Program-made: the position numbers and the translations under genes | Shown here: piece after piece, positions 42,016-51,299 of the stretch | Position numbering within the stretch: the stretch's first letter is position 1 | Layout: every line of letters starts with the position of its first letter | Notes under the pieces: generated by a model | Databases searched by the model: none | What the model saw: the letters and a program-made list of their open reading frames with translations, nothing else | What the model was told of the DNA's origin: nothing | Origin: Carboxylicivirga sp. | GTDB taxonomy: Bacteria > Bacteroidota > Bacteroidia > Bacteroidales > Marinilabiliaceae | Reading direction: 5' to 3' | DNA length: 64,000 nt | NCBI GenBank assembly: GCA_025210475.1 | Contig: JAOARW010000105.1 | Span: 1-64,000 of the forward strand

Positions 42016-45000
42016 ATGCAAAGATTAATTCTTCTTTTGTCTGCTATTTTCATAGTTGGACTTAACGTTATGTTGGCTCAGACAACAACAATAACCGGAA
42101 TGGTTACGGATCAAGCAGATGGTCTGGCTATCCCGGGTGTATCTGTGGTTGTAAAAGGCACAACAGTTGGAACGGTAACAATACCGGATGGAACCTATTC
42201 GCTCGAAGTACCGGACGATGCAACAACACTTATCTTTTCTTTTGTTGGAATGATTACTCAAGAAATTACAATTAATGGTAGAACTACCATTGATGTAAAA
42301 CTTGAAAGTGACGATGTTGAGGTAGGCGAAGTAATGGTTGTGGCTTATGGAACAACCAAAAAGGAATCTTTCACGGGTTCGGCCGAGGTGGTTGCAGCCG
42401 AAAAATTGGAGAAACGGGTAGTTGCCAATGTTTCAAAAGCGATTGATGGTCAGATTGCTGGTGTACAAACCACTTCCGGTTCGGGGCAACCAGGTTCAGG
42501 GGCGAATATTCGTATCCGAGGATTTGGTTCGATTAATTCCAGCAATGCACCATTATATGTTGTTGATGGTGTGCCCTATGATGGAAATCTTAATGCGATT
42601 AGTAGCAGCGATATTGAAACGGTTACCGTTTTAAAAGATGCTTCAGCTGGTGCATTGTATGGATCGCGTGGGGCCAATGGTGTAGTTTTAATAACCACCA
42701 AGAAAGGAAAACAGGGCACAGCATCGGTTGAACTGCGTGTTTCACGAGGATTAGCTAACCGGGCAATCAAACCATACAATACCCTAAATAGCAATGATTA
42801 CATTGAAACAATTTTCCAGGGCTATAAAAATAAGCTGATTTTTCAGGATAATGTTGCCCCTGAATTAGCTGGTCAATTGGCCATTGAAGAAATGGTGAGT
42901 AATAACGGAATTTTTGGTAACAATGAGCAGTACAACTTTTACAATGTACCGGTAGCTGATTTAATTGATCCGCTAACGGGTCGGGTTGATCCGACTGCCA
43001 ATTTAGCCTTTGAAAGCGATTGGCTTGATGAAATTACAAATGATAATGCTGTTCGTGAAGAATATCAAATTCTGGTTAATGGAGGAACTGAAAAATCACA
43101 GTTGTTCTCGTCTTTTGCCTACCTGAATGAGGAAGGTTTACTTAAAAACACCAGCTTCAAGCGTTTCTCTGGTCGCTTTGGAGGAGAAGTAGAGGCCAGA
43201 GATTGGTTTAAGTATGGTGGATCTCTGAATTTTGCACAAACCAATACAGATTATCTTTCTTCCGATGGTTCATCATCTTCCAATGTTTGGTATTCAGCTC
43301 AGTTTATGGCGCCTATCTATCCGATATATATGCGTGAGCGAACGGGTGATCTGATTTTGTCGGAAACAGGCGATAAGCAGTTTGATTATGGCTTACACCG
43401 ACCCAGTGGAGCCGATCCGAATTTTAACTCAGTGGCTACTTTGTATGAAGATCAGAGTAAAGAGAAGCATGATAATTTATCTGGTCGGTTTCATGTGGAT
43501 TTTCTGGGAGCTGGAATAGATACTTCAATTAATGGATTAAGCATTGTTAGTAACCTGGGTTTTGACTTTGTGAATACCAATCGTCATATCTATTACAATC
43601 CTGACTTTGGAAATGCTGCCGCAGCAAAGGGGCGCTTGTATAAATATAATGAACGTACATTTGCTTATACCTGGAATCAATTAATCCGCTATGAAAAGGA
43701 CTTTGAACTTCATAATCTTAAGGTGTTGTTAGGGCATGAAAACTATGCCTACAAATACAATTATTTCTTTGGTTCTAAATCGGGTTTCCCATTTCCTGGT
43801 ATTGTAGAACTAGCCCCCGGAACCACTACTAAAGATCTGACATCGTATGAAAATAACTATGCAATCGAGTCTTATTTTACTAATGTCTCTTATGATTTTA
43901 AAGATAAATATTATCTGAGTGCCAGCTTCAGGGCCGACGCTTCTTCGCGTTTTCAAAAGGATCACCGTTGGGGTAATTTCTGGTCGTTGGGAGCATCCTG
44001 GCGTATCTCAGAGGAAGCATTTATGGCAGGTGTAGAGCCAATTAATAACCTGAAACTAAGGGTGAGCTACGGTTTACAGGGAAATGACAATATTAGCACG
44101 GCTACAGAAAGTAATTATTACGCTTGGCAATCTCTTTATGACCTGGATTGGCCTAACTCCAGTCTTGGTGGTGCTGTTTTATCTTCCCTTGGAAATGAGG
44201 AGATTAAGTGGGAAGAAAATCTGAATTTTAACATTGCTATTGATGCACGAATATTTGACCGGGCAAGCTTCACTTTAGAGTATTACAATCGAAAAACGAT
44301 GGATATGTTAATGGAGAAGCCAATGCCATTATCTACCGGGTTTGAGAATTATTGGGCCAATGTTGGAGAGATGTTGAACAGAGGATTCGAATTCACGACA
44401 ACTGTTGATATAATTAAATCGACAAACTTTACCTGGATTGCTAATGCGAACCTGGCTACCATTCATAATGAGATCCTCAAGTTGGATGGCGATAATGATC
44501 AAATTATTAATGGTATACGTATTAATCGTGTGGGAGAGGAGCTTAATTCGCTTTGGCTGGCTAAAAGTGCGGGTGTTGATCCAACTAATGGAGCCCAGTT
44601 ATACGAAGCTTTTGAAACGGATGAGGATGGGAATAAAACCTATTACATCACCGACAAGAAAAATGAAGCCGTCAATTCTAGTCGGATATCCGGCAGTCGA
44701 ATACCAGATGTTTATGGTTCTTTCGGCAGTGAATTCCGATTTCTTAAGAAGTTTGATGCTTCATTCCTAACAACGTTTTCATTAGGTGGGTATGTTTATG
44801 ACTATGTGTACCTTAATTTGATGAATCCCATTTACATTGGGGCCAATTATCACGATAATGTAAAGCGTGCCTGGAAAGAGCCGGGAGACATTACTGATGT
44901 GCCACGCATAGAAAACGGAACCGGATTTGCCAGGGCTCAATCAGACGCAGATCTGGTGGATGCTTCATATTTTGCCATTAAGAACATCACATTGGGTTAC

Positions 45001-45186
45001 ACACTTGGGCAAAACCTGACCGAAAGAATAGGATTAAAGAATGTTCGTATTTATCTGACATTGGATAATGTAGCACTGTTCTCATACCTCGATGGCATGG
45101 ATCCGCAATACAATTTCACCGGATCAACCGACTTTGTTTATGCACCGGTTCGAACAACGCTTCTGGGTGTTAATGTTAAATTTTAA
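42016..45186 (+). CDS. SusC/RagA-type TonB-dependent outer-membrane transporter
   Basis: This 1056-residue protein has a signal peptide ending LNVMLAQ (about residue 22), a CarboxypepD_reg-like domain (about 24-100), plug elements GQIAGVQTTSGSGQPG and LYGSRGANGVVLITTKKG (about 214-231), and a barrel ending VNVKF. The first 90 residues closely resemble the SusC at 36866, while the barrels differ. Its SusD partner is encoded 12 bases downstream and a lipoprotein follows. No degradative enzymes are adjacent. Confidence 0.95.
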   Translation: MQRLILLLSAIFIVGLNVMLAQTTTITGMVTDQADGLAIPGVSVVVKGTTVGTVTIPDGTYSLEVPDDATTLIFSFVGMITQEITINGRTTIDVKLESDDVEVGEVMVVAYGTTKKESFTGSAEVVAAEKLEKRVVANVSKAIDGQIAGVQTTSGSGQPGSGANIRIRGFGSINSSNAPLYVVDGVPYDGNLNAISSSDIETVTVLKDASAGALYGSRGANGVVLITTKKGKQGTASVELRVSRGLANRAIKPYNTLNSNDYIETIFQGYKNKLIFQDNVAPELAGQLAIEEMVSNNGIFGNNEQYNFYNVPVADLIDPLTGRVDPTANLAFESDWLDEITNDNAVREEYQILVNGGTEKSQLFSSFAYLNEEGLLKNTSFKRFSGRFGGEVEARDWFKYGGSLNFAQTNTDYLSSDGSSSSNVWYSAQFMAPIYPIYMRERTGDLILSETGDKQFDYGLHRPSGADPNFNSVATLYEDQSKEKHDNLSGRFHVDFLGAGIDTSINGLSIVSNLGFDFVNTNRHIYYNPDFGNAAAAKGRLYKYNERTFAYTWNQLIRYEKDFELHNLKVLLGHENYAYKYNYFFGSKSGFPFPGIVELAPGTTTKDLTSYENNYAIESYFTNVSYDFKDKYYLSASFRADASSRFQKDHRWGNFWSLGASWRISEEAFMAGVEPINNLKLRVSYGLQGNDNISTATESNYYAWQSLYDLDWPNSSLGGAVLSSLGNEEIKWEENLNFNIAIDARIFDRASFTLEYYNRKTMDMLMEKPMPLSTGFENYWANVGEMLNRGFEFTTTVDIIKSTNFTWIANANLATIHNEILKLDGDNDQIINGIRINRVGEELNSLWLAKSAGVDPTNGAQLYEAFETDEDGNKTYYITDKKNEAVNSSRISGSRIPDVYGSFGSEFRFLKKFDASFLTTFSLGGYVYDYVYLNLMNPIYIGANYHDNVKRAWKEPGDITDVPRIENGTGFARAQSDADLVDASYFAIKNITLGYTLGQNLTERIGLKNVRIYLTLDNVALFSYLDGMDPQYNFTGSTDFVYAPVRTTLLGVNVKF

Positions 45187-45198
45187 ATCGAAGAAAAA

Positions 45199-46779
45199 AT
45201 GAAACGATATATATACTTTTTCATAGTTTCTGTATGTGTTATTATCACGTCGTGCGAGGAAAATTTGGATACTTTTCCAACAGATAAAGCATCAGGTGCC
45301 GAGTTGTTTTCTGATGTGGAAAAAGCCATGAGTACAATTAATGGTCTTTATCGGGCAATGTACATGACCGGATGGGGTGAATTTTGGGAAGATGAGCAAT
45401 TTGGTCATGTGGCAACCATGCATGCCGGTAGTCTGATGGGAGAAGATATGCTGCAAAATGAGGGTGGCAGTGGTTGGTTTTATTACGACTATCAGTACCA
45501 GGTTAAGGCTGATTATACCAATAATGGAGGTCGCCCTTATTCAACCTGGAATTTCTACTACACTTTAATTACCAATCTGAACTCAATTCTTGCTTCCAAA
45601 GAAACTTTATCGGGTTCACCTAGCGAGATTAATAACCTGATGGGGCAGGCATTTGCTTTGAGGGCTTTTTGTTATTTTAATCTGGCTCGTTTCTATCAGC
45701 AAACTTATGTTGGTAATCAGAGTTTACCAGGCGTTCCAATCTATACCAAACCTACAACAATAGATACGGATGGAAAAGGACGAGGAACCCTAACTGATGT
45801 TTATACGCAGATCAATGCAGATATTGATAGTGCATTAATCAGGTTGCATCCTGATGTGGCAACAGAGAAAGAACACATCTCAAATCTCGATTATTATTCG
45901 GCCAACGGTTTAAAAGCAAGGATTAAACTGGAGCAAGGCGAGTGGCAAAAAGCTTATGATGCCGCAACTTTGGCTTTATCGGGGGGCACAATGATGATAT
46001 CAGAAATTGACCTGAAGAATGGTTTTGCCTTCAATGATGCATCCAATGCTTCTGTTCTTTGGGGATTCGAGATTATTGATGATCAGGTGAATCGTTCGGG
46101 TTATGCTTCCTTTTTTGGTCACCTGGATTCAAGCGTGGAATCATTCTATGCCAATACATCGCGAGTATGTATCAGCAATTGGCTATATAATCAGGTGGAT
46201 GAAAATGATGTGAGGAAGAATTGGTGGCACGGAGCTATTCCCGAAGAGGAAGAGCTGCCAACCGGCACTAATGTAAGCTATAATCAGTTTAAGTTCAGGT
46301 TTTCGAATGGAGCAACCGGTGCTGGCGATTACATTTTTATGCGGCACGAAGAAATGCTGTTGATACAGGCAGAGGCCAAATGTATGCTCAAAGATTACCC
46401 TGCTACGCGTCAAATATTGGTAAGCCTGATGGATGAAAGGATGGATGCTTATAGTATTGATGAATTGCTTGATGCCAATACATTAACGATCGACGATGCC
46501 AATGGTCCAACAACTCCTGCCTCGGGAAGTATTACTTTATTAGATGAGGTGCAACTTCAAAGGCGCATTGAGCTATGGGGTGAAACATCCAGGATTTATG
46601 ACATTAAACGACTCAAAACCGGATTTATTAGAACGTTCGCAGGAAGCAATCATTCGAGTAAAATAACAGGAGTGGATACGGAAAATCCACTTTGTCCTGA
46701 TTGGGTGATGGCCATTCCACAAGCCGAATTTGATGGAAACAGTGCGATGGATGCCGAAACGGATCAGAATCCCTGGTAA
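45199..46779 (+). CDS. RagB/SusD-family nutrient-binding lipoprotein
   Basis: This 526-residue lipoprotein (VIITSC, Cys about 15) starts EENLDTFPTDKAS after the cysteine and belongs to the classical RagB/SusD group. It has an N-terminal SusD domain (ALRAFCYFNLARFYQQTYVG, about 154-173) and a C-terminal RagB_SusD domain (RIELWGETSRIYDIKRL, about 455-471). It is the capture lid of the SusC encoded 12 bases upstream. The substrate is unknown. Confidence 0.93.
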   Translation: MKRYIYFFIVSVCVIITSCEENLDTFPTDKASGAELFSDVEKAMSTINGLYRAMYMTGWGEFWEDEQFGHVATMHAGSLMGEDMLQNEGGSGWFYYDYQYQVKADYTNNGGRPYSTWNFYYTLITNLNSILASKETLSGSPSEINNLMGQAFALRAFCYFNLARFYQQTYVGNQSLPGVPIYTKPTTIDTDGKGRGTLTDVYTQINADIDSALIRLHPDVATEKEHISNLDYYSANGLKARIKLEQGEWQKAYDAATLALSGGTMMISEIDLKNGFAFNDASNASVLWGFEIIDDQVNRSGYASFFGHLDSSVESFYANTSRVCISNWLYNQVDENDVRKNWWHGAIPEEEELPTGTNVSYNQFKFRFSNGATGAGDYIFMRHEEMLLIQAEAKCMLKDYPATRQILVSLMDERMDAYSIDELLDANTLTIDDANGPTTPASGSITLLDEVQLQRRIELWGETSRIYDIKRLKTGFIRTFAGSNHSSKITGVDTENPLCPDWVMAIPQAEFDGNSAMDAETDQNPW

Positions 46780-46805
46780 TTAATGTTAATTATAAAGAAA
46801 CGACA

Positions 46806-47594
46806 ATGAAACTTATACAGACAAGAATTATTATTTACGTTACGTTGTTTATGATGGCCATTGTAGCTTGCGATCAGGACAATGTCAAAACTAAGATCGA
46901 TGCCAATGGCGTGGATTATGTAGCAGTGGCAGTTACTGCTGTTGATGAGCCTTATAAATTAAATGCTGACAATACATATACCATTTCCTTTCCAATTCAT
47001 CGAACCTATAAAAATGTAAGTGGAACGACCGCTGAACTAACACTGGAAAGTAACGATGATACTGGTTTATTTATTTTAGAAGATGAATCTTTAACTTTTG
47101 AGGCCGGCAGTGCTGTGGCTTACGCTAAAATTAAGGCGACCAACCCATCGGCTATTGATCCTGCCATGACTTACTCTTTTGAGCTAAAGGTGGTTGGCGA
47201 CAATGCTTCGCTTTTATTTAATACGGCTGCTTTTAGCGGTCAGTTGGAGCTAAGCTTTGAATCAGCAGGAACTGCAACTATGGTTAGTTCGTTCTATGAT
47301 GATACTTGGAGTGTTGAAATGTTTAAGGCAGAAGGCTTGGATATTTATAAAGCTCAGGCATTATATGAAGAAGGGTACGACATTCTTTTGATTGTTGATG
47401 AAGGTTTGGGTACTGTATCTATTCCCGAACAAAAGGGGTGGTTTCATGGTGGCGTTGAACTGCCTGTTCGTATTGGCGGATCAGGTACCGTAGTCAATAA
47501 TGGTCAAATGATTTTTACCATGCAGATCGAACACTACCTTCCTGAGTATGACCATACATGGGGATTTTGGGATGAGGAACTGACAATGCCTTAG
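46806..47594 (+). CDS. Surface lipoprotein of the third SusC/SusD system
   Basis: This 262-residue lipoprotein (AIVACDQD, Cys about 22) is built from beta-rich domains. The first (about 35-135, YTISFPIHRTYKN, LTFEAGSAVAYAKI) resembles the DUF1735/BACON-like or Calx-beta-type modules of SusE/SusF-like proteins, and the second is an unassigned beta domain. I do not recognise a precise family. It probably helps bind the SusC ligand at the surface, judging only by its position 27 bases after SusD. It ends the unit, and its last codons enter a 165-bp repeat-bounded element. Confidence 0.65.
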   Translation: MKLIQTRIIIYVTLFMMAIVACDQDNVKTKIDANGVDYVAVAVTAVDEPYKLNADNTYTISFPIHRTYKNVSGTTAELTLESNDDTGLFILEDESLTFEAGSAVAYAKIKATNPSAIDPAMTYSFELKVVGDNASLLFNTAAFSGQLELSFESAGTATMVSSFYDDTWSVEMFKAEGLDIYKAQALYEEGYDILLIVDEGLGTVSIPEQKGWFHGGVELPVRIGGSGTVVNNGQMIFTMQIEHYLPEYDHTWGFWDEELTMP

Positions 47595-47756
47595 TGTCAA
47601 GTCAAGCGTGCTCTCACGCGCCAAGTCTTATTCATTTTTGTTTTTTCTCATTATAAAAAGACTCACGTAGCTATGGCTATGCTTACTTTTTATAATATCG
47701 AAAAATTCAAAAAGCAATGGCGACTTACCCGTCATTTCACACATGACTTGACACTA
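47592..47756. repeat. 165-bp element bounded by perfect 13-bp inverted repeats
   Basis: TAGTGTCAAGTCA (47592-47604) and TGACTTGACACTA (47744-47756) are perfect inverted repeats. Inside lie a GCGTG/CACGC hairpin (47606-47619) and ATTATAAAAAG paired with CTTTTTATAAT, with an internal GTAGCTATGGCTATGC palindrome. The left repeat contains the stop codon of the lipoprotein gene. There is no ORF. The structure fits a MITE-like or extragenic palindromic repeat. I cannot test whether copies exist elsewhere in the genome. Confidence 0.6.
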
Positions 47757-47845
47757 GTGTTGATAACTGGTAAAGTGCCAATTCGCATAGAACTCAATAC
47801 ACCATGCGCAGAAGCACAATAGCCAATTGTCGAACAACTAAACTC

Positions 47846-47888
47846 CCTTCGACTAAGCTCAGGGAACACCTTCGACAGAACTCAGGGA
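47846..47888. repeat. Two tandem copies of a CCTTCGAC-N4-CTCAGGGA motif
   Basis: The 20-base unit occurs at 47846-47865 (TAAG centre) and 47869-47888 (AGAA centre). Units like this are common dispersed intergenic repeats in many genomes. It stands directly before the terminator of the region. Confidence 0.6.
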
Positions 47889-47896
47889 GGAGCTCT

Positions 47897-47936
47897 TAGC
47901 CATTAGCTATCAGCTAGTGGCTATTAGCTTTTTTTG
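47897..47936. terminator. Palindromic repeat and terminator next to cobU
   Basis: TAGCCATTAGCT pairs with AGCTAGTGGCTA (12 bp, one G-T) around a 3-base loop, followed by TTAGC and a run of seven T. It is one of three related GCCATTAGCTAT-type palindromes in the window (see 49939-49974 and 61725-61756). Confidence 0.7.
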
Positions 47937-47947
47937 TAAATTGGAAG

Positions 47948-48457
47948 TTATTTTACCTTCATGGCTATTCCCGATACCATCATAAAAACCTTTTGAGCTT
48001 TTTGCGCAATGTATTGATTCATCCAGCCCTGTAGGTCAGTGAATTTTCTCTGGATGGGATTTTCTGGCATGCCACCTAATCCAATTTCATTGGTCACAAA
48101 AATAAAGGTGGCATCTTGTGTAATTAACTGATCAAATTCATTCTGAGCTTCTGCTAATGATTGGTCAATTTGGCTGTCATTGTCAAAAAAGAAGTTGGTT
48201 AACCATAGCGTCACGCAATCAATCAAAACAATGCGATTGCTAAAATCATGTTTCGACAGTTGCTTCTCCTCTTCAATATTTGTCCATTCTGGCCCTCTGT
48301 CTTCCTGGTGGCGTTTAATGCGCTGATGGTGTTCATCGTCCCAAATACGCGAGGTAGCTAAATACACAGGGATTGATGTAAGTTGCATAGCAAGGTCTTG
48401 CGCATAAGAGCTTTTTCCCGATCGCTGTCCACCTGTTATTAGAATGATTTCAGCCAT
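47948..48457 (-). CDS. cobU: Adenosylcobinamide kinase/adenosylcobinamide-phosphate guanylyltransferase
   Basis: This 169-residue enzyme has the N-terminal P-loop GGQRSGKSSYAQ (residues 8-19), YLATSRIWDDEHHQRIKRHQ with the guanylylated His (about 32-51) and VTNEIGLGGMPENPIQR (about 118-134). It phosphorylates adenosylcobinamide and activates it with GTP for nucleotide-loop assembly. It starts one base after the cobC stop and is the last gene of the cob operon. Confidence 0.95.
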   Translation of the reverse strand: MAEIILITGGQRSGKSSYAQDLAMQLTSIPVYLATSRIWDDEHHQRIKRHQEDRGPEWTNIEEEKQLSKHDFSNRIVLIDCVTLWLTNFFFDNDSQIDQSLAEAQNEFDQLITQDATFIFVTNEIGLGGMPENPIQRKFTDLQGWMNQYIAQKAQKVFMMVSGIAMKVK

Positions 48458-48458
48458 T

Positions 48459-49028
48459 TTATCCTTTTATAAATTTTACTTGTTGGTATTTGTCGGAGTG
48501 AATATTAACTCGCACAACAGCGCCGTATGATAAATCCAGATTAAAGATTTTAAGAGGTGGGATATCCAGATATTTCAGCAAAAAGGCTCGTATAATACCC
48601 GAATGTGTTACAATCGCAATCCTTTTGCCTGGAGTATTTTCTGTTGCTTCAATAAATTGATTGACACGATCGATCAGTTCACCAAAGCTTTCGCCTTGAG
48701 GTGGTTTTTGGTGGATAAAGTCATTGCCCCAATTATCCAGTGCTTCACGCTTGATGTCTTTCCACATTAGCCCTTCCCATTCGCCAAAATTAATTTCTTT
48801 CAGGCGTTCATCTATTATAATTTCTTCGTCGTCAAAGAGCCTTTGGGCAAGTTTGTGACAGCGTTTTAGCGGACTGGAATAAATCTTGTCGAATGAGGTG
48901 TTGCTTAGGAACGTCTTTATTTCTTTCGATTCCTGATCAAAATTTCCATTAACCTCCAAATCAAGTTGTCCATAGCAAATGCCTTGCTCTACTTCAGGGG
49001 TTGTATGCCGGATTAACCATAGTTCCAT
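48459..49028 (-). CDS. cobC: Alpha-ribazole phosphatase / histidine phosphatase family
   Basis: This 189-residue phosphoglycerate-mutase-like phosphatase has the catalytic LIRHTTPE motif (His about 7), SSPLKRCHKLA (about 51-61), an acidic GEWEGL segment and the second catalytic His in VTHSGIIR (about 141-148). In this operon it should remove the phosphate from alpha-ribazole-phosphate or adenosylcobalamin-5'-phosphate. It sits between cobS and cobU with a one-base gap to cobU. Confidence 0.9.
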   Translation of the reverse strand: MELWLIRHTTPEVEQGICYGQLDLEVNGNFDQESKEIKTFLSNTSFDKIYSSPLKRCHKLAQRLFDDEEIIIDERLKEINFGEWEGLMWKDIKREALDNWGNDFIHQKPPQGESFGELIDRVNQFIEATENTPGKRIAIVTHSGIIRAFLLKYLDIPPLKIFNLDLSYGAVVRVNIHSDKYQQVKFIKG

Positions 49029-49119
49029 TTGATGATTTTTTGTGTCTTAGTTTAAGGTTTCGGGTTCAGAGGTTTTTATGCTCACCTCTCACCTCTCATC
49101 TTTCATTTCAATCTTAATA

Positions 49120-49926
49120 TCAGAAGGACTGAAAGAGCGATTCAATTGCTGTTGAGGACTGATAGTGAATGATGACTAGTATACTAAGGTAGATAACCAC
49201 TTCGCTAACTTGTTGAATGCTTCCGAGGCAATCACCCGTGTAGCCCCCAATCCATTTTTTAAAATAGCGTTCTAAAAAGTATTTGGCAATAAATGTAGGA
49301 ATCAGAACAATATAGAAAAGAACATCCTGAAATAAAAGTAAACAGGGTAGAGCAATGCCCATTGCAATAAGCAAATCTTTTAGCTGCAGTGCTTTGGTGA
49401 TGGGTTTGGATTTACTGCTTTCATCTTCGCGCACATAGCTGAGGCTATGCATAGTCCATACTGCCATGGTACGGCTAATAACATGCCCGCAGATAATGGT
49501 TTTGATCCACGAATCGGCAGGAATCTCGTTCAGGGTGGTAAACTTTAGCATCAGTAATAGCAGAATACCAACGGCACCATAGGCACCAACCCGCGAATCT
49601 TTCATGATGGTCAGGATTTTTTCCTTGGTCCATCCACCCCCAAATGCATCGCATACATCTGCAAAGCCATCTTCGTGAAAAGCACCAGTTAGCAACACAG
49701 AGCTAATCATGGATAAGATTACTGCAACAGAATGGGGCAGTAGCAAGGCAGTTAAATAAAACACCAATCCGCTAATGCTGCCAACTACCAATCCGACCAC
49801 CGGTAAATAGCGGTTGCATTTATTCAGGTTCTCCTGCGAAAAAGCAATTTTAAAAGGCACGGGGATGCGGGTAAAAAAACCGAAGGCGGTTAGGAGGAGG
49901 TTTATTTGTTGTTTGATCTGTAGCAT
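49120..49926 (-). CDS. cobS: Adenosylcobinamide-GDP ribazoletransferase (cobalamin synthase)
   Basis: This 268-residue protein has six to seven membrane helices, the N-terminal FFTRIPVPF motif (about residues 17-25) and the catalytic acidic motif GAFHEDGFADVCDAFGGGW (about 80-98). KDSRVGAYG (about 108-116) is also conserved. It joins adenosylcobinamide-GDP to alpha-ribazole in the inner membrane. It lies between cobT and cobC. Confidence 0.95.
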   Translation of the reverse strand: MLQIKQQINLLLTAFGFFTRIPVPFKIAFSQENLNKCNRYLPVVGLVVGSISGLVFYLTALLLPHSVAVILSMISSVLLTGAFHEDGFADVCDAFGGGWTKEKILTIMKDSRVGAYGAVGILLLLMLKFTTLNEIPADSWIKTIICGHVISRTMAVWTMHSLSYVREDESSKSKPITKALQLKDLLIAMGIALPCLLLFQDVLFYIVLIPTFIAKYFLERYFKKWIGGYTGDCLGSIQQVSEVVIYLSILVIIHYQSSTAIESLFQSF

Positions 49927-49938
49927 ATGAAATATGTT

Positions 49939-49974
49939 AAAGCCATTAGCTATTGGCTGATAGCTAATGGCTTT
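49939..49974. repeat. Palindromic repeat between cobT and cobS
   Basis: AAAGCCATTAGCTAT pairs perfectly with ATAGCTAATGGCTTT (15 bp) around a 6-base loop, with T-rich DNA on the right. It is the second copy of the GCCATTAGCTAT family. As it lies inside the cob operon it may reduce read-through into cobS or stabilise the upstream message. Confidence 0.7.
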
Positions 49975-49979
49975 TGTTT

Positions 49980-51017
49980 TTAGTCTTTATTACTCACCCC
50001 GGCATCGGCAAAGCTGCTCATTTCATTCATAAAACACACTGCCGACTGCACAATTGGGTAGGCAACAGCCGACCCTGTTCCTTCTCCTAAACGCATGCCC
50101 AGGTGTAAAATAGGTTCTGCTTTCAGGTGTTGAAGCATTAATTTGTGACCTTGCTCGTTCGATTCGTGTGCAAACAGGCAATAGTCGGTTACGTTTTTGT
50201 TAAAAGCATGAGCCGCAATCAAAGCAGAAGTTGCAATAAATCCATCCGATAAAATAATCATTTTTAGCTCAGCAGCTTTTAATATTGCGCCGCAGATGGT
50301 TGCTATTTCATAACCACCAAAAGTTGCCAGAATATCCATAGGCTGGTCGATGGCCTGATGCAGTTGCAGAGCTTTTTCGATTACCTGTGCTTTGTGGTTA
50401 ATGCCTTCAGCATTCATGCCGGTTCCGGCACCTGTTGCCTCATGGGCACTAAAACCACCAAATTTACACAACAAAGCCGTGGCGGCCGTAGTATTTCCAA
50501 TTCCCATCTCGCCAAAACCAACAATATTGGTACCTTCCTTATGTAGCTTTTCAATGATGCCGGCACCATTGTTCATGGCAGTCTGGCACTCTTCGATGGT
50601 CATAGCCGGCTCAACAGCAAAGTTGCGTGTGCCCTTGCGAACTTTTAAATCCAATAATAGATCCGATGCTTCGAAATCGAAATTAACACCGGTATCAGCA
50701 ACCAGTAGATTAATCTTGTTTTGGCGGCAGAATACGTTGATGGCTGCACCGCCACCCAGAAAGTTCATCACCATCTGGAAGGTCACTTCCTGAGGAAAAG
50801 GACTAACCTTTTCCTGGGTAATACCATGGTCGCCGGCACACACTAATATAGATGGCTGGCTTAATTGGGGGCTCAGCGTGTTTTGAATCTGGCATACTTT
50901 AAAAGCAATCTTTTCCAAAGTGCCCAAAGCGCCAAGTGGCTTGGTTTTTAAGTCGATTTTTTGTTGGATTTGTTCATCCAGTTCTGTGCTTACAGCAATA
51001 ATTTGTGACTCCTGCAT
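49980..51017 (-). CDS. cobT: Nicotinate-nucleotide--dimethylbenzimidazole phosphoribosyltransferase
   Basis: This protein is 345 residues long from the ATG at 51017; a longer in-frame start (51083) would run into the riboswitch expression platform. It has KPLGALGTLE (about 26-35), CAGDHGI (about 62-68), GEMGIGNTTAATAL (about 170-183) and the C-terminal catalytic Glu in GMRLGEGTGSA (about 309-319). It makes alpha-ribazole phosphate for the lower ligand. It is the first gene of the operon and is controlled by the cobalamin riboswitch directly upstream. Confidence 0.95.
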   Translation of the reverse strand: MQESQIIAVSTELDEQIQQKIDLKTKPLGALGTLEKIAFKVCQIQNTLSPQLSQPSILVCAGDHGITQEKVSPFPQEVTFQMVMNFLGGGAAINVFCRQNKINLLVADTGVNFDFEASDLLLDLKVRKGTRNFAVEPAMTIEECQTAMNNGAGIIEKLHKEGTNIVGFGEMGIGNTTAATALLCKFGGFSAHEATGAGTGMNAEGINHKAQVIEKALQLHQAIDQPMDILATFGGYEIATICGAILKAAELKMIILSDGFIATSALIAAHAFNKNVTDYCLFAHESNEQGHKLMLQHLKAEPILHLGMRLGEGTGSAVAYPIVQSAVCFMNEMSSFADAGVSNKD

Positions 51018-51104
51018 TGTTGAAATAATTAATTGTTTAACAAGCTTCAGGAGGATAGATGAATGCACCGGCCAAGAGGCCATGCTTGTTCACTTTACCC
51101 CGAA

Positions 51105-51275
51105 GTATTATGGCCAAGGCAGGTCTTCTGGCTTACCTCAGTTTTGTACCTTCCCAACCAATAATGTGGTTAGTGGCGTTATCAAAACCCGTTAATGAGG
51201 CTTACAGCTACGGGGATAGCTCCGGAATTTGTAGAAACAGCACCGGATTCCCATTTTAAGCATAGGCACCTTAGC
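51105..51275 (-). ncRNA. Cobalamin riboswitch upstream of cobT
   Basis: Reading the reverse strand from 51275, the conserved blocks occur in order: GGGAATCCGGTG, TCCGGAGC, ATCCCCGTAGCTGTAAGC (the B12 box, near 51203-51220), CGCCACTAACC, TTGGGAAGGT and GTAAGCCAGAAGACCTGCC. This is the full order of the AdoCbl-type aptamer. A GGCC-N4-GGCC hairpin at 51071-51082 and a purine-rich stretch before cobT are candidates for the expression platform. A TATTTTTG -7 element (51281-51288) lies just upstream, so the transcript should start at the 5' edge of the aptamer. Confidence 0.93.
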
Positions 51276-51280
51276 GTTTG

Positions 51281-51288
51281 CAAAAATA
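51281..51288 (-). promoter_or_regulatory. -7 element for the riboswitch-cobT transcript
   Basis: The reverse strand reads TATTTTTG, matching TAnnTTTG, in the short gap between the egtD-like stop codon and the aptamer. No clear -33 TTG was found. Confidence 0.45.
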
Positions 51289-51299
51289 GGAATATAAAA

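Noticed and set aside
51059..51259. Forward-strand frames across the cobT upstream region
   Set aside because: The region is fully explained by the reverse-strand cobalamin riboswitch.
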